Shown here: one piece after another, positions 6,771 to 16,044 of the stretch
How the letters are laid out: the number at the start of each line of letters is the position of its first letter
How positions within the stretch are numbered: position 1 is the first letter of the stretch
DNA from: Actinotignum schaalii
GTDB lineage: Bacteria; Actinomycetota; Actinomycetes; Actinomycetales; Actinomycetaceae
Direction of reading: 5' to 3'
Assembly (NCBI RefSeq): GCF_028864145.1
Contig: NZ_JARBHJ010000012.1
Coordinates: forward strand, 1 to 51,649
DNA length: 51,649 nucleotides
Notes under the pieces: generated by a model
The model's database searches: none
Told to the model about the DNA's origin: nothing
The model's input: the letters and a program-made list of their open reading frames with translations, nothing else
Position numbers and translations under genes: made by a program

Positions 6771-8732
6771 ATGAGAGAACTATTTATTGATCTCGAATCC
6801 TACAGCCCTGTCATCCTTGTTAAGTCCGGTGTATACCCGTATGCCGAACACGAAGCCTTCGACATCCTTTTGTTCGGTTACTCCATCGACAGTGCCCCGG
6901 TGGAAGTGGTGGACCTCGCCTCAGGAGAACAACTACCCGAAGACGTGCTAGCAGCCTTGGTGGATCCGGGTATGGTGAAGTGGGCGCACAACGCCACGTT
7001 CGAGCGCATCTGCCTGTCAGCGTGGCTGACCCGCCGCCATCCCGACTTGATGGATGGGCGGAAATATCTGGATCCGGCGCAGTGGCGATGCACCATGATC
7101 TGGAGTGCCTACTTGGGGTTGCCAATGAGCCTGGAACAAGCAGCCACCGTCCTGGATCTAGACGTGAAAAAAGACAATACCGGCAAGCGGTTAATTAAGC
7201 AGTTTTGCACACCAGCCACCCCCTCGACGCTCAACGGTGGAACTACCCGTAATCTTCCTGTTTCTGACCCGGCAGGCTGGCAGGAGTTCATTGCGTATAA
7301 CCGCCGTGATGTGGAAGTCGAACTCGCCCTCCACCACCGACTCTCCCCCTTCCCGTTACCGGAGGCCGAGTGGGACGCGTACGCCCTCGACCAGCAGATT
7401 AACGACACCGGTGTCCTCCTCGATAGAACACTTGTGGATCGTGCGGTGAAATCCGATCGTCAGCACCGCAAAACGACTCTCGAGCGAGCGCAACAACTCA
7501 CTGGGTTAGAGAACCCGAACAGCCCGATCCAGCTCAAAGAATGGCTTGCCTCTCACGGCTGCCCCATGCAAACCCTCACCAAAACAGAAGCCGCATCAGC
7601 CTTGGAGACCGCCACCGGCGAGGTCCGTGAAGCCCTCGAACTACGCGGAAAACTCGCAAAATCATCGGTGAAGAAGTATGAGGCGATGCAACACGCGCGC
7701 TGCCAGGACGGCAGGGCACGCGGCCTCATCCAGTTCTACGGCGCGGGCCGCACCGGCAGGTTTGCCGGAAGGCTTATCCAAGTCCAAAACCTGCCCCGCA
7801 ACTACCTGCCCGACCTCACCCAAGCCAGAAGTCTCGTGCGAAATGGTGACTTTGAGGCGCTCGAGCTGCTCTATGACTCAGTGCCCGAAACACTTAGCCA
7901 GCTGATACGTACCGCGTTCATCCCCGCCAGCGAGTCTCAGTTTGTGGTAGCGGACTTTAGTGCGATCGAAGCGCGCGTGATTGCCTGGCTCGCCGGCGAA
8001 ACCACCACCCTGGACGCGTTCCGCGACGGTAAGGATCTCTATTGTGAGACCGCGAGCCGGATGTTCGGCGTGCCAGTCGAAAAACACGGGACCAATAGCG
8101 GGCTGCGTCAGAAAGGCAAGATCGCAGTGCTCGCCTGCGGCTACGGCGGCTCCGTCGGCGCACTCACCGCCATGGGAGCACTGCGCATGGGGCTAACCGA
8201 GGCCGAGCTAAAGCCGATCGTGGATGCCTGGCGGGCAGCAAACCCCAACATTGTCCAGCTGTGGGCCGACATCAACACCGCTGCCATCGACACCATCACC
8301 ACCCGCCAACCGATCCGGCTACGCAACCTCGTCTTCAGCCTCGAGTCCGGCATCCTCTTCATCCAGCTCCCATCCGGTAGACGGCTAGCGTATGTGCAAC
8401 CAAGGTTGGGTGAGAACCGGTTCGGCGGAACCAGCATTATCTACGACGGCATCACAACCGGACGCAAATGGGGCACCCTCGAGACCTACGGCGGGAAGCT
8501 CACAGAGAACATTGTCCAAGCCACCGCCCGCGACCTCCTCATCCACGCCATGGCCAAGGTTGCTGATGCTGGGCACACAATCGTGATGCACGTCCACGAC
8601 GAAATCATTGTTGAAACCACCACTGGCACCGTGGACGAGATCTGTGCCCTCATGAGCCAAACCCCACCCTGGGCTAAGAGCCTACCGCTAGAGGCCGACG
8701 GGTATGAATGCGCCTTCTACATGAAGGACTAG
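6771..8732 (+). CDS. Phage family A DNA polymerase with 3'-5' exonuclease domain
   Basis: 653 residues. ATG 6771 gives MRELFIDLES, which places exonuclease motif I (D7, E9) where it should be. The exonuclease domain runs to ~residue 200 (YNRRDVEVE as third motif). The polymerase domain shows motif A (VVADFSAIEARVIAWLAGE, near residue 390), motif B (RQKGKIAVLACGYGGS, near 450) and motif C (MHVHDEIIVE, near 605). There is no 5' nuclease domain, as usual for phage enzymes of this group. It is the replicative enzyme of the module with DUF2800, DUF2815, VapE and SNF2. The stop overlaps by 3 bp the stop of the opposite-strand Abi gene. Confidence 0.95.
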   Translation: MRELFIDLESYSPVILVKSGVYPYAEHEAFDILLFGYSIDSAPVEVVDLASGEQLPEDVLAALVDPGMVKWAHNATFERICLSAWLTRRHPDLMDGRKYLDPAQWRCTMIWSAYLGLPMSLEQAATVLDLDVKKDNTGKRLIKQFCTPATPSTLNGGTTRNLPVSDPAGWQEFIAYNRRDVEVELALHHRLSPFPLPEAEWDAYALDQQINDTGVLLDRTLVDRAVKSDRQHRKTTLERAQQLTGLENPNSPIQLKEWLASHGCPMQTLTKTEAASALETATGEVREALELRGKLAKSSVKKYEAMQHARCQDGRARGLIQFYGAGRTGRFAGRLIQVQNLPRNYLPDLTQARSLVRNGDFEALELLYDSVPETLSQLIRTAFIPASESQFVVADFSAIEARVIAWLAGETTTLDAFRDGKDLYCETASRMFGVPVEKHGTNSGLRQKGKIAVLACGYGGSVGALTAMGALRMGLTEAELKPIVDAWRAANPNIVQLWADINTAAIDTITTRQPIRLRNLVFSLESGILFIQLPSGRRLAYVQPRLGENRFGGTSIIYDGITTGRKWGTLETYGGKLTENIVQATARDLLIHAMAKVADAGHTIVMHVHDEIIVETTTGTVDEICALMSQTPPWAKSLPLEADGYECAFYMKD

Positions 8733-9697
8733 CTGCGCCAGAGTGGGAGCTCTTGCCAGTTCGAGGGGAATCCCATCTCCTTGAGGGTGTGGTTGCGTAA
8801 TGGCAGGTACTCGGTTTCGATGAGGCGACGTACCTTGTGGGGCCAGGATGTGCCTGGGGAGATGGTTGTGAGCATGAATGCCATCACAAGTAGCGCCCCG
8901 TAGAGCCGATCGCTTTGCCCGCGAGGAAGAGACGAGAGTTTTTCAATAGTTAAGAACGCATTGGAGGAGGCGGGGGTAAGGTACCTGTTCCACACACGTC
9001 CGTGGTGTGCGCAGGTGTTTCGAAGAACAGTGAACTGTTCCAACCAGCGCGCCAGCGGGTCTTGATGGTAGTAGGCACGCTTCTGTTTCGCGTTCAAACA
9101 CTCTGTGTCAACGGTGAATCCGTAACTTTCGGAAATGGCTCGCTGGTCATCAAGCAGCAAGCCGTCGTACAACTGGGATATGTCCGAGAAGTCGAGGACA
9201 TCCGCGAGCACCCAAAATGGATAGTCGTCATATTTGGCCGCGTAGTGGGCAATGGCATGGTTGCGTTTACGCGCACGCTCAACTCGACCCTGAGCAGTGC
9301 GAAACCATGACGCATGGTCGAAGTCCTCACGGAAAAGCGAGGAGTCTTTGTAGGACAGTGTCCCTTTGGCGACAAGGAGTTCGCCGATACGGGCTCGCAT
9401 GGCGACCTCGATCCGTTCCATTCCGTCGTGGATAAGGGTTCTCAACTTTCGATCAAACTCATAGAGAGCCGTAACCTGAGCGAAAGTTGTCCCCGGAATA
9501 AATTCATCTAGCCGCTTCGGCTGCCTTGGATCGTCTGGGATCGGAAGAATCCGATACGTGTACCAGTAGCCGGAGAGACGGTAGTAAGAAACACTGGCGA
9601 GCCACTGCCTAGCAAGGGACTCATCCACGTCCATGCCTCGCGACCGAAGGATCTCCAACTGCTGATCGAGCGTCGTCGGCTGTTTGACTGTACCCAC
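8729..9697 (-). CDS. Abi-family (Abi_2/AbiD-F-like) abortive-infection protein
   Basis: 322 residues, start GTG 9697 with AAGGAG 10 nt upstream. Recognised by the N-terminal pattern TLDQQLEILRSRGM then SYYRLSGYWYTYR, the middle FDRKLRTLIHDGMERIEVAMR, and the conserved RNTCAHHGRVWNR (near residue 226), an R-x4-H type HEPN nuclease motif. Relatives stop phage growth by killing or arresting the infected cell, probably by RNA cleavage. It is convergent with the polymerase gene and lies alone on the minus strand inside the early operon, the usual place of a moron. It may protect the lysogen against other phages. The target is unknown. Confidence 0.88.
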   Translation of the reverse strand: MGTVKQPTTLDQQLEILRSRGMDVDESLARQWLASVSYYRLSGYWYTYRILPIPDDPRQPKRLDEFIPGTTFAQVTALYEFDRKLRTLIHDGMERIEVAMRARIGELLVAKGTLSYKDSSLFREDFDHASWFRTAQGRVERARKRNHAIAHYAAKYDDYPFWVLADVLDFSDISQLYDGLLLDDQRAISESYGFTVDTECLNAKQKRAYYHQDPLARWLEQFTVLRNTCAHHGRVWNRYLTPASSNAFLTIEKLSSLPRGQSDRLYGALLVMAFMLTTISPGTSWPHKVRRLIETEYLPLRNHTLKEMGFPSNWQELPLWRS

Positions 9698-9729
9698 GCG
9701 CTCACTTCTCCTTGGTGTAGATAGAAATC

Positions 9730-9765
9730 CAGCCCGTCTGCGACCCGATGGGTCGTAGCGGGCTG
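9730..9765 (-). promoter_or_regulatory. Hairpin in the leader of the Abi gene
   Basis: CAGCCCG (9730-9736) pairs with CGGGCTG (9759-9765), and inside it CGACCC pairs with GGGTCG around GAT. It lies 33 bp upstream of the abi start on its coding strand. No clean T-run follows. The whole 9698-10010 gap otherwise holds spaced repeat copy B and the leader of the antirepressor. Confidence 0.45.
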
Positions 9766-9919
9766 AACGATTACCTCAAGACTACCACAGTGAGAACGAA
9801 GAATTACTAGTCACACACAAAGGACAACACGACCCCCTAGTTGGCAACAGCAAGTACCACAGCCCCGCTCCGAGAACGGCAGGGGGTCAACGCCACATGG
9901 CTCTTCGCTGTCAGATGGC

Positions 9920-9954
9920 TTAACACTTTCACGTTGGTCGGCAGTGGGGTGAGG
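9920..9954 (+). repeat. Spaced repeat copy B (TTAACA-N11-GTCGGCAGT)
   Basis: TTAACA at 9920-9925, GTCGGCAGT at 9937-9945, continuing GGGGTGAGGG. It lies 66 bp before the antirepressor start at 10011. Spacing is identical to the other three copies. Confidence 0.8.
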
Positions 9955-10010
9955 GCAATAGGTTCCATCACGGTGGTGGGCATTGAACGGCTCTCAGAAA
10001 GGAGCCTGTC

Positions 10011-10790
10011 ATGGCTACTAGCACTGTACAAGCATTCACTAACGATATGTTCGGCACTATTCGTACCGTTGAGGAAACGGGAAAGGTCATGTTTTGTGGT
10101 CGTGATGTCGCGATCGCGTTGGGATATGAGAATCCGAGTAAGGCGATTCGTGACCATTGCAAGGGGGGTCCAAAACGTTACCCCCTTCAAACCCCTGGCG
10201 GCATCCAACATGCCAGGTTTATCACCGAGGGCGACCTCTACCGACTCATCGCCTCATCCAAGCTGCCGGTCGCAGCGCGGTTTGAGTCGTGGGTGTTCGA
10301 CGAAGTCTTACCATCGATCCGCCGACACGGGGTGTATGCGATTGATGAGCTACTAGCTAACGATGAGTTCCTTGAACAAGCTATTGCTCAGCTGCGTGCG
10401 GAGCGCACTAAGCGTCTGGCTGCCGAGCAAGCGCTAGCAGAGGCTAAACCCAAGCTAACCTATTACGACCAAGTCCTCAAAGCTACTCGAGCAGTTGCGA
10501 TAAGCCGCATCGCTAAGGATTACGGGATGAGCGCGCAGGAGTTCAATCAGCTCCTCGCTGATCTACACGTTCAATACAAGCGAGATGGACAATGGCTGCT
10601 CTACGCCGAACACGCCGGTCATGGTTACACCAAATCAGAAACAGGCACCGCCAAGAACGGCTACTTGTGGATGCACACCAAATGGACCCAGAAAGGCCGC
10701 CTGTTCATCTACGACCTGCTGAAAAACTCTCGTGGCCTGTTGCCGGTGATCGAACGCGAAGAACACGAACATGAAGGGCAGGACGAGTAA
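10011..10790 (+). CDS. BRO-N / KilA-C phage antirepressor
   Basis: 259 residues; ATG 10011 after AAAGGAG. Residues 1-110 form a BRO-N domain (FGTIRTVEETGKVMFCGRDV, IALGYENPSKAIRDHC, SWVFDEVLPSIRRHGVYA). A coiled linker (LRAERTKRLAAEQALAEAKPK) leads to a KilA-C/ANT domain at ~145-245 (AISRIAKDYGMSAQEFNQLL, RLFIYDLLKN). Such proteins relieve repression or bind DNA in phage switches. The ribosome site AGGAG lies within a small hairpin GGCTC/GAGCC. The stop overlaps the next start by one base. Confidence 0.92.
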   Translation: MATSTVQAFTNDMFGTIRTVEETGKVMFCGRDVAIALGYENPSKAIRDHCKGGPKRYPLQTPGGIQHARFITEGDLYRLIASSKLPVAARFESWVFDEVLPSIRRHGVYAIDELLANDEFLEQAIAQLRAERTKRLAAEQALAEAKPKLTYYDQVLKATRAVAISRIAKDYGMSAQEFNQLLADLHVQYKRDGQWLLYAEHAGHGYTKSETGTAKNGYLWMHTKWTQKGRLFIYDLLKNSRGLLPVIEREEHEHEGQDE

Positions 10791-11233
10791 TGGAGACGAC
10801 TGTGATGGATGTGGGGATTGCGCGTAAGAACCGTGAGGGGTATGCGGACCCGACCATGTATGAAGCGTTGAAGCAAGTCCAGAAAGCCGAGTACGGATAC
10901 CGGCCATTGGTTTATATCTGCTCACCCTACGCCGGGGATACCGAAACCAATATCGAGATCGCCCGAGAGTTTTGCGCAACAGCGGTTGCCCGGCGCGTAA
11001 TCCCGCTGGCTCCGCACCTACTGTTCCCGCAGTTCATGGATGATACCGACCCGGACGCGCGGGAACTGCCGATGTTTTTCAACCGGGTTTTGTTGTCGAA
11101 GTGTGAGGCCGTGTGGGTTTATACGGCTCGCGTGTCGGTGGGGATGCGTGCCGAGATTGAGTGGGCACACCAACTGGAAATACCGGTGCGCTATTTCGGT
11201 GCTGGTTTTGAGGAGGTGAGTGTGGGTGCGTGA
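10790..11233 (+). CDS. DUF4406/DUF7768-like protein (nucleoside deoxyribosyltransferase fold)
   Basis: 147 residues. The core VYICSPYAGDTETNIEIARE, PLAPHLLFPQFMDDTD and AVWVYTARVSVGMRAEIEWA matches the small proteins with a nucleoside 2-deoxyribosyltransferase-like fold found in phages. Phage members may act on nucleotides, but their reaction has not been settled as far as I know. ATG 10790 overlaps the antirepressor stop (TAATG); ATG 10805 is an alternative. The gene overlaps vapE by 8 bp. Confidence 0.75.
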   Translation: METTVMDVGIARKNREGYADPTMYEALKQVQKAEYGYRPLVYICSPYAGDTETNIEIAREFCATAVARRVIPLAPHLLFPQFMDDTDPDARELPMFFNRVLLSKCEAVWVYTARVSVGMRAEIEWAHQLEIPVRYFGAGFEEVSVGA

Positions 11234-13718
11234 GTTGAAAATCTCCTATGGGCGCTCCCGGTTTGATACTGCGTGGCGTAACGCCACGGTCACGTGGGAA
11301 GACTTCGTGGGGAGGGTCTCTGCCACGGTGCGAACGCCTGAAACCCTCCAGGAGTTTTGCGCAATGCCGCGTGGGGAGCAAGACCGGGTTAAGGATGTGG
11401 GCGGGTTTGTTGCCGGGCACCTCGCCCACGGCAGGCGCAGGCGCGGGAACGTTCTAGCGCGCTCAATGATCACCCTCGACCTCGACACCCCACCTGCTGA
11501 TGCCTGGTCGCACATCCAGCAGGCGCTGCGCGGGGTGGCGTGCCTGATGTATTCGACCCATAAACACCGCCCCGAAGCACCCCGCCTCCGGCTCGTGATC
11601 CCACTAGCGCGGGACGTGAGCGCTGAAGAATACGTGCCTCTAGCGCGGATGGCGGCGAAGCGGGTGGGGATTGATTGGTGTGATGATTCCACCTACGATC
11701 CCGAACGCCTCATGTACTGGCCCTCCACCGCCACTGGGGCCGAGTTTTTCCACGCTTCTCAGGACGGTGACTGGCTAGATCCAGATCAGTTGCTCGAGGC
11801 TTATGACGACTGGAGAGATGCTTCTACGTGGCCGACTTCAAGCCGGCAAAGCACGGTGAAACCGTATTCGGGCCGCAAGCTCGCAGACCCTAGAGGTAAG
11901 CAAGGCCTGGTAGGGGTGTTTTGCCGCACCTACCCCATGAGTGACGCCATCCCCATTTTCTTATCAAAGGTGTATGAGCCCACGGGGCATGAGAATCGGT
12001 TCACTTACCGGGCTGGGGAATCCACCGGCGGGCTGGTCGTTTTCGATGACCTATTCGCTTACAGTTTCCATGGTACTGACCCCGCCGGCGGCCACGCCCT
12101 GAACGCGTTCGACCTAGTGCGCATCCACCTCTACGGGCATTTAGATGCGGAAGCGAAAGCTGACACTCCACTCAACCGCCTGCCCTCATTCATGGCGATG
12201 AGTGAGCACACGGCAAGCGATGAACAAGTACGCCTAGCACTCGCTAGGGAGAGGCAGTCCCAGGCGGAAGCCGACTTCACCCCAACCAGAACCAGTGACG
12301 GCGGGTCGAGCGGGGATGGGTGGATGGCGGGCTTGGAGTATGACAAACGCTCCGGGACACTGAAAAACAACCTCCACAACCTCACCTTGATCCTCCAGCA
12401 TGATCCGAAGCTCGCCGGGATCGTGTTCAACCAGCAGGCCGACAGTATGGAGATCACCGGTACAGTGCCGTGGCAGCACCCCTCAAGGTTTTGGAGAGAC
12501 CAAGACGACGCCCAACTCGTGTGTTACATCGACGCCCACTACGGCACCTTCTCCCAGCGCAATTACGATATTGCGGTCACCAAAGTCGCAGACGACCGCT
12601 CCTACCACCCGATCCGCGACTACCTCGACGCCCTACCAGAATGGGACGGCACCGCGCGTGTGGACACCCTACTAGTGGACTACCTCGGGGCTGAGGACTC
12701 TGCCTACACCAGGGCGGTGACCCGCAAGACACTGTGTGCTGCGGTGAAGCGGGTGTGGGAGCCGGGATGCAAGTTCGACTCCATGCTCGTACTCAACGGC
12801 CCACAAGGCATCGGCAAATCCACCCTCATCGCCAAGCTAGCTGGCCAGTGGTTTTCCGACTCACTCAACCTGTCTGACACGAAGGACAAGACGGCGGCGG
12901 AAAAACTCCAAGGCTACTGGATCCTCGAGATCGGAGAGTTAGCGGGCCTACGCAAAACCGAGGTCGAAACCCTACGCTCCTTCCTGTCGAGGCAAAACGA
13001 TATTTACCGGGCGGCGTTCGGCAGGCGCGCCACCCCACACCCCAGGCAGTGCGTGTTCTTTGGCACCACTAACGCCGAGAGCGGATACCTACGAGACACC
13101 ACCGGTAACCGCAGGTTCTGGCCCGTCATCACACCCGGAACCGGGACTAAACACTCCTGGGACATCAGCCAGGCTGAGATCGACCAGGTATGGGCCGAAA
13201 CCCTCACCTACGTCCATGCCGGTGAGGCCTTGCACCTGGATACCCAGGTGGCGCGCCTGGCTGAAGCCCACCAGCGAGCCGCGATGGAAACCGATGAACG
13301 TGAAGGACTCATCCACACCTACCTCGACACCCTCCTACCCGAGGACTGGGACGAGATGGACCTGTACGCCCGCCGTAACTACCTTGACGGGACCAGTGAC
13401 TTCGGGCCGATCACTCAAACCGGAACCGTGCGACGGGTAATGGTGTCGAACATGGAGATCTGGTGCGAATGCTTCGGCAAGAACCGGGCAGATATCACTC
13501 CGATGGACTCCACCCGCATCCGCCAGGTCTTAATCAAATTCGGCTGGAAACGACACCGGAATAAGCGCCGCCTACCCTTATACGGGTCGCAATGGGTATA
13601 CGTGCCCGAGCCTGATCCACAACCTGATCCACCACAAATCCTGGATCACCCCTGGAACACGCCTGTTCCAACCAGCCCCGCCGTGGAACACCCCAACGTG
13701 GAACTGGCACACCCCTAG
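11226..13718 (+). CDS. VapE/VirE-type primase-helicase
   Basis: 830 residues from GTG 11226 (9 nt after AGGAGG); GTG 11220 is the alternative. The N-terminal ~200 residues look like a primase-polymerase-type domain (SMITLDLDTPP with metal-binding acids; STHKHRPEAPRLRLVIPL). The C-terminal VirE domain has Walker A GPQGIGKST (near residue 525), an acidic Walker B-like GYWILEIGELAGL, and FFGTTNAESGYLRDTTGNRRFWPV. It is the likely replication initiator and helicase. The last codons contain several copies of the TGTTCCA heptamer (origin candidate), so the gene carries its own putative binding site. Confidence 0.92.
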   Translation: MRELKISYGRSRFDTAWRNATVTWEDFVGRVSATVRTPETLQEFCAMPRGEQDRVKDVGGFVAGHLAHGRRRRGNVLARSMITLDLDTPPADAWSHIQQALRGVACLMYSTHKHRPEAPRLRLVIPLARDVSAEEYVPLARMAAKRVGIDWCDDSTYDPERLMYWPSTATGAEFFHASQDGDWLDPDQLLEAYDDWRDASTWPTSSRQSTVKPYSGRKLADPRGKQGLVGVFCRTYPMSDAIPIFLSKVYEPTGHENRFTYRAGESTGGLVVFDDLFAYSFHGTDPAGGHALNAFDLVRIHLYGHLDAEAKADTPLNRLPSFMAMSEHTASDEQVRLALARERQSQAEADFTPTRTSDGGSSGDGWMAGLEYDKRSGTLKNNLHNLTLILQHDPKLAGIVFNQQADSMEITGTVPWQHPSRFWRDQDDAQLVCYIDAHYGTFSQRNYDIAVTKVADDRSYHPIRDYLDALPEWDGTARVDTLLVDYLGAEDSAYTRAVTRKTLCAAVKRVWEPGCKFDSMLVLNGPQGIGKSTLIAKLAGQWFSDSLNLSDTKDKTAAEKLQGYWILEIGELAGLRKTEVETLRSFLSRQNDIYRAAFGRRATPHPRQCVFFGTTNAESGYLRDTTGNRRFWPVITPGTGTKHSWDISQAEIDQVWAETLTYVHAGEALHLDTQVARLAEAHQRAAMETDEREGLIHTYLDTLLPEDWDEMDLYARRNYLDGTSDFGPITQTGTVRRVMVSNMEIWCECFGKNRADITPMDSTRIRQVLIKFGWKRHRNKRRLPLYGSQWVYVPEPDPQPDPPQILDHPWNTPVPTSPAVEHPNVELAHP

Positions 13719-13840
13719 ACCACCAGCGGTTTCACCCTGCTTGTTCCACTGTTCCACAAAATACCTATAAGAGTTGAAAACAGAAGAAAACACTATACAT
13801 ACATCCCTATAAGGGATTTATAGGTAATAGGAAATCTGTG
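13653..13840. other. Candidate replication origin: heptamer iterons plus AT-rich palindromes
   Basis: TGTTCCA or its complement occurs at 13653, 13664, 13684, 13742 and 13750, with a one-base variant at 13699: six copies in 104 bp, on both strands. Next comes an AT-rich stretch with TCCCTATAAGGGA (13803-13815) nested inside TACCTATAA (13762-13770) and TTATAGGTA (13818-13826). It sits between the helicase gene and the rest of the replication module. Function is inferred from form and position. Confidence 0.5.
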
Positions 13841-13889
13841 GAGCGTGGACCACACCGGGTGAAACCAGCCAATCGAAAGGCACTCACCC

Positions 13890-14414
13890 ATGACCACACT
13901 TGTCAAAAACCGAAACAACGAAGCCTACCTGGCTCGCTGCCAGGCCACCCTCAAAACCTGGGGAGCACCCCTAGAAGGCTGGCAGTGCACCGACCTGATC
14001 GACTACTCCGGCCCAGACGGTTCGCTCTCCACCTGCGAGCTATGCGGCTGCACCAAAGTGCGGTTCATCCACGTCATGCACCACCCATTCTACTTCGACC
14101 CGGTCGAGGTCGGTTGCGTCTGTGCTGGCGTGATGGAAGGCGACGAACTGGCAGCTCGGGAGCGTGAACGCAAAGCCCGCAACCGCGCTCAACGCCGCAC
14201 CACCTTCCTCAATAAGCCCTGGCGCACCCTGGCAAACGGCAACCAGATGCTCCGCCACAAAGGACAAAACGTCTTCATTAACCACACCACGCGCGGCAAC
14301 TACAAGGTCCGGGTAGGAAACCAGGTCACCTGGCAATACAAAGGCAAACCCATCACCAGCCAGCTTGCCGCCACCTACGCAGCCTTCGACCTAATCGACC
14401 CCAAGGAGAACTAA
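13890..14414 (+). CDS. Hypothetical phage protein with Cys cluster, 174 residues
   Basis: ATG 13890. A likely zinc-binding CELCGC (residues ~49-54) pairs with a later CVC (near 77). The middle is basic (ERERKARNRAQRRTTFLNK), and the C-terminal half reads like a small beta domain (NQMLRHKGQNVFINHTTRG, NYKVRVGNQVTWQYKGKP). I do not recognise a named family. Its place between vapE and the VRR-NUC nuclease suggests a DNA-metabolism role. Confidence 0.65.
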   Translation: MTTLVKNRNNEAYLARCQATLKTWGAPLEGWQCTDLIDYSGPDGSLSTCELCGCTKVRFIHVMHHPFYFDPVEVGCVCAGVMEGDELAARERERKARNRAQRRTTFLNKPWRTLANGNQMLRHKGQNVFINHTTRGNYKVRVGNQVTWQYKGKPITSQLAATYAAFDLIDPKEN

Positions 14415-14417
14415 CCA

Positions 14418-14696
14418 ATGCGAGAACACCACATTGAACAAGCACTCAAACAAGCAATCCAAGGACATGGTGGCTTGTGTTGGAAACTCACCTGCCCCGG
14501 CACCACAGGGGTCCCGGACCGCCTGTGCCTCAAGAACGGGCGCGCAGTGTTTGTTGAAGTCAAAGCCCCCGGCAAACAGCCCCGCCCCATCCAGGCCAGG
14601 CGCATCAGTCAGCTACGAGACCACGGCTTCACCGTCCTCGTCATCGACCAGGTCGACCAGATTGAGGGGGTGTTGGATGCGCTATCAGCCGCATAA
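14418..14696 (+). CDS. VRR-NUC domain nuclease
   Basis: 92 residues, a stand-alone VRR-NUC (PD-(D/E)XK) domain: early Glu (HHIEQALKQ), TTGVPDRLCL with the catalytic Asp, VFVEVKAPG (E-x-K) and QARRISQLRDHGF with the Gln. Such small nucleases occur before SNF2 helicases in many phages and probably resolve branched replication intermediates. The start is ATG 14418 after AAGGAG. The gene overlaps the helicase start by 20 bp. Confidence 0.92.
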   Translation: MREHHIEQALKQAIQGHGGLCWKLTCPGTTGVPDRLCLKNGRAVFVEVKAPGKQPRPIQARRISQLRDHGFTVLVIDQVDQIEGVLDALSAA

Positions 14697-16035
14697 CTAC
14701 CAAACCCAAGCCAAAGAATTCATTATTGACCATGATGAGGCCGCGATCTTCCTGGGCATGGGTTTAGGCAAGACGGTCATCACCCTCACCGCTGTCTGGG
14801 AACTCATGCTCGACTATTTCGAAGTCTCGCGCGTCCTGGTGGTCGCCCCATTGCGGGTCGCGCGTGATACCTGGCCCACAGAAGCCAAAAAGTGGGACCA
14901 CCTCAACCACCTGACGGTAGCAGTCGCCGTCGGATCGAAAAACCAACGACTCGACGCCCTGGCTAGGCATGCGATGGTGACCGTGATCAACCGCGAAAAC
15001 ATCCCCTGGCTGGTGGGGTACTACGGGGATAGCTGGCCGTTTGACATGGTCATCATCGACGAGTTGTCCTCGTTTAAGAACCACCGAGCCAAACGCTTCA
15101 CCACCCTGGTGAAGACCCGTCCACACGTTAAACGCTGGGTCGGGCTCACTGGGACACCAGCCAGTAATGGGTTGATGGATTTATGGGCCCAATTCCGACT
15201 CCTCGACGGGGGTGAGCGTCTCGGACGGTTCATCACTCGCTACCGCGATAGGTGGTTCACCCCCGATAAACGAAACGGGGCCCAGGTGTTCTCGCACAAG
15301 CCCCGGCCAGGTGCCGAGGACGAAATCTACCAAGCGATCACCGACATGACCCTGTCCAAGCGAACCACCGACCACCTGACCCTACCGGATCTAACGGTGA
15401 CCACCACCGAGGTGACTCTAGGAGCGAAAGAGCGCGCCCTGTACGACCAGTTGAAAGCCGACCTGGTCGTCGATCTGGACGGGCAAATCATTGACGCGGC
15501 TAACGCAGCCTCCCTCTCGGGCAAGCTCTTGCAGCTCGCCTCTGGCGCGGTCTACGACGAAACCAGCCAGGTTGTTGAGGTCCATAGCGCGAAACTCGAC
15601 GCACTCGAAGACCTCATCGAAGCCGCCAACGGACAGTCAGTTTTAGTGGCGTACTGGTACCGCCACGACTTAGAGCGCATCCAGGCTCGCTTTCCACAAG
15701 CCAAAGAACTCAAAACGGCAGCTGATATCGAGGCGTGGAACCGGGGTGACATCCCGCTTGGCCTGCTCCACCCCGCATCTGCGGGGCATGGGTTGAATCT
15801 GCAGGCCGGTGGGCACCTGCTCGTCTGGTTCTCCCTGACCTGGAGTCTGGAGCTGTATCAGCAAACCAACGCCCGTCTTTACCGGCAAGGCCAAACCCAG
15901 CCGGTAACGATCACTCACCTGGTCGCTGAAAAAACCCTCGATGAAGCAGTGCTTACAGCCTTAGACGCCAAGAACCTCACCCAGACCGCCTTGATCGAGG
16001 CAATCAAAACACAACTGGCAAACCACTCTAGATAA
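14677..16035 (+). CDS. SNF2-type DNA helicase
   Basis: 452 residues from ATG 14677 (MRYQPHNYQTQAKEF), which lies in the usual position for the Q-motif-like start and after GAGGGGG. It contains Walker A FLGMGLGKT (residues ~27-35), motif II IIDELSSFK, motif III GLTGTPASNGLMDLW, and the C-terminal SNF2 motifs VLVAYWYRHDLERI and ARLYRQGQTQPVTITHLVAE. It remodels DNA in the phage replication fork together with the VRR-NUC protein encoded just before. Confidence 0.93.
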   Translation: MRYQPHNYQTQAKEFIIDHDEAAIFLGMGLGKTVITLTAVWELMLDYFEVSRVLVVAPLRVARDTWPTEAKKWDHLNHLTVAVAVGSKNQRLDALARHAMVTVINRENIPWLVGYYGDSWPFDMVIIDELSSFKNHRAKRFTTLVKTRPHVKRWVGLTGTPASNGLMDLWAQFRLLDGGERLGRFITRYRDRWFTPDKRNGAQVFSHKPRPGAEDEIYQAITDMTLSKRTTDHLTLPDLTVTTTEVTLGAKERALYDQLKADLVVDLDGQIIDAANAASLSGKLLQLASGAVYDETSQVVEVHSAKLDALEDLIEAANGQSVLVAYWYRHDLERIQARFPQAKELKTAADIEAWNRGDIPLGLLHPASAGHGLNLQAGGHLLVWFSLTWSLELYQQTNARLYRQGQTQPVTITHLVAEKTLDEAVLTALDAKNLTQTALIEAIKTQLANHSR

Positions 16036-16044
16036 GGAGAATTC

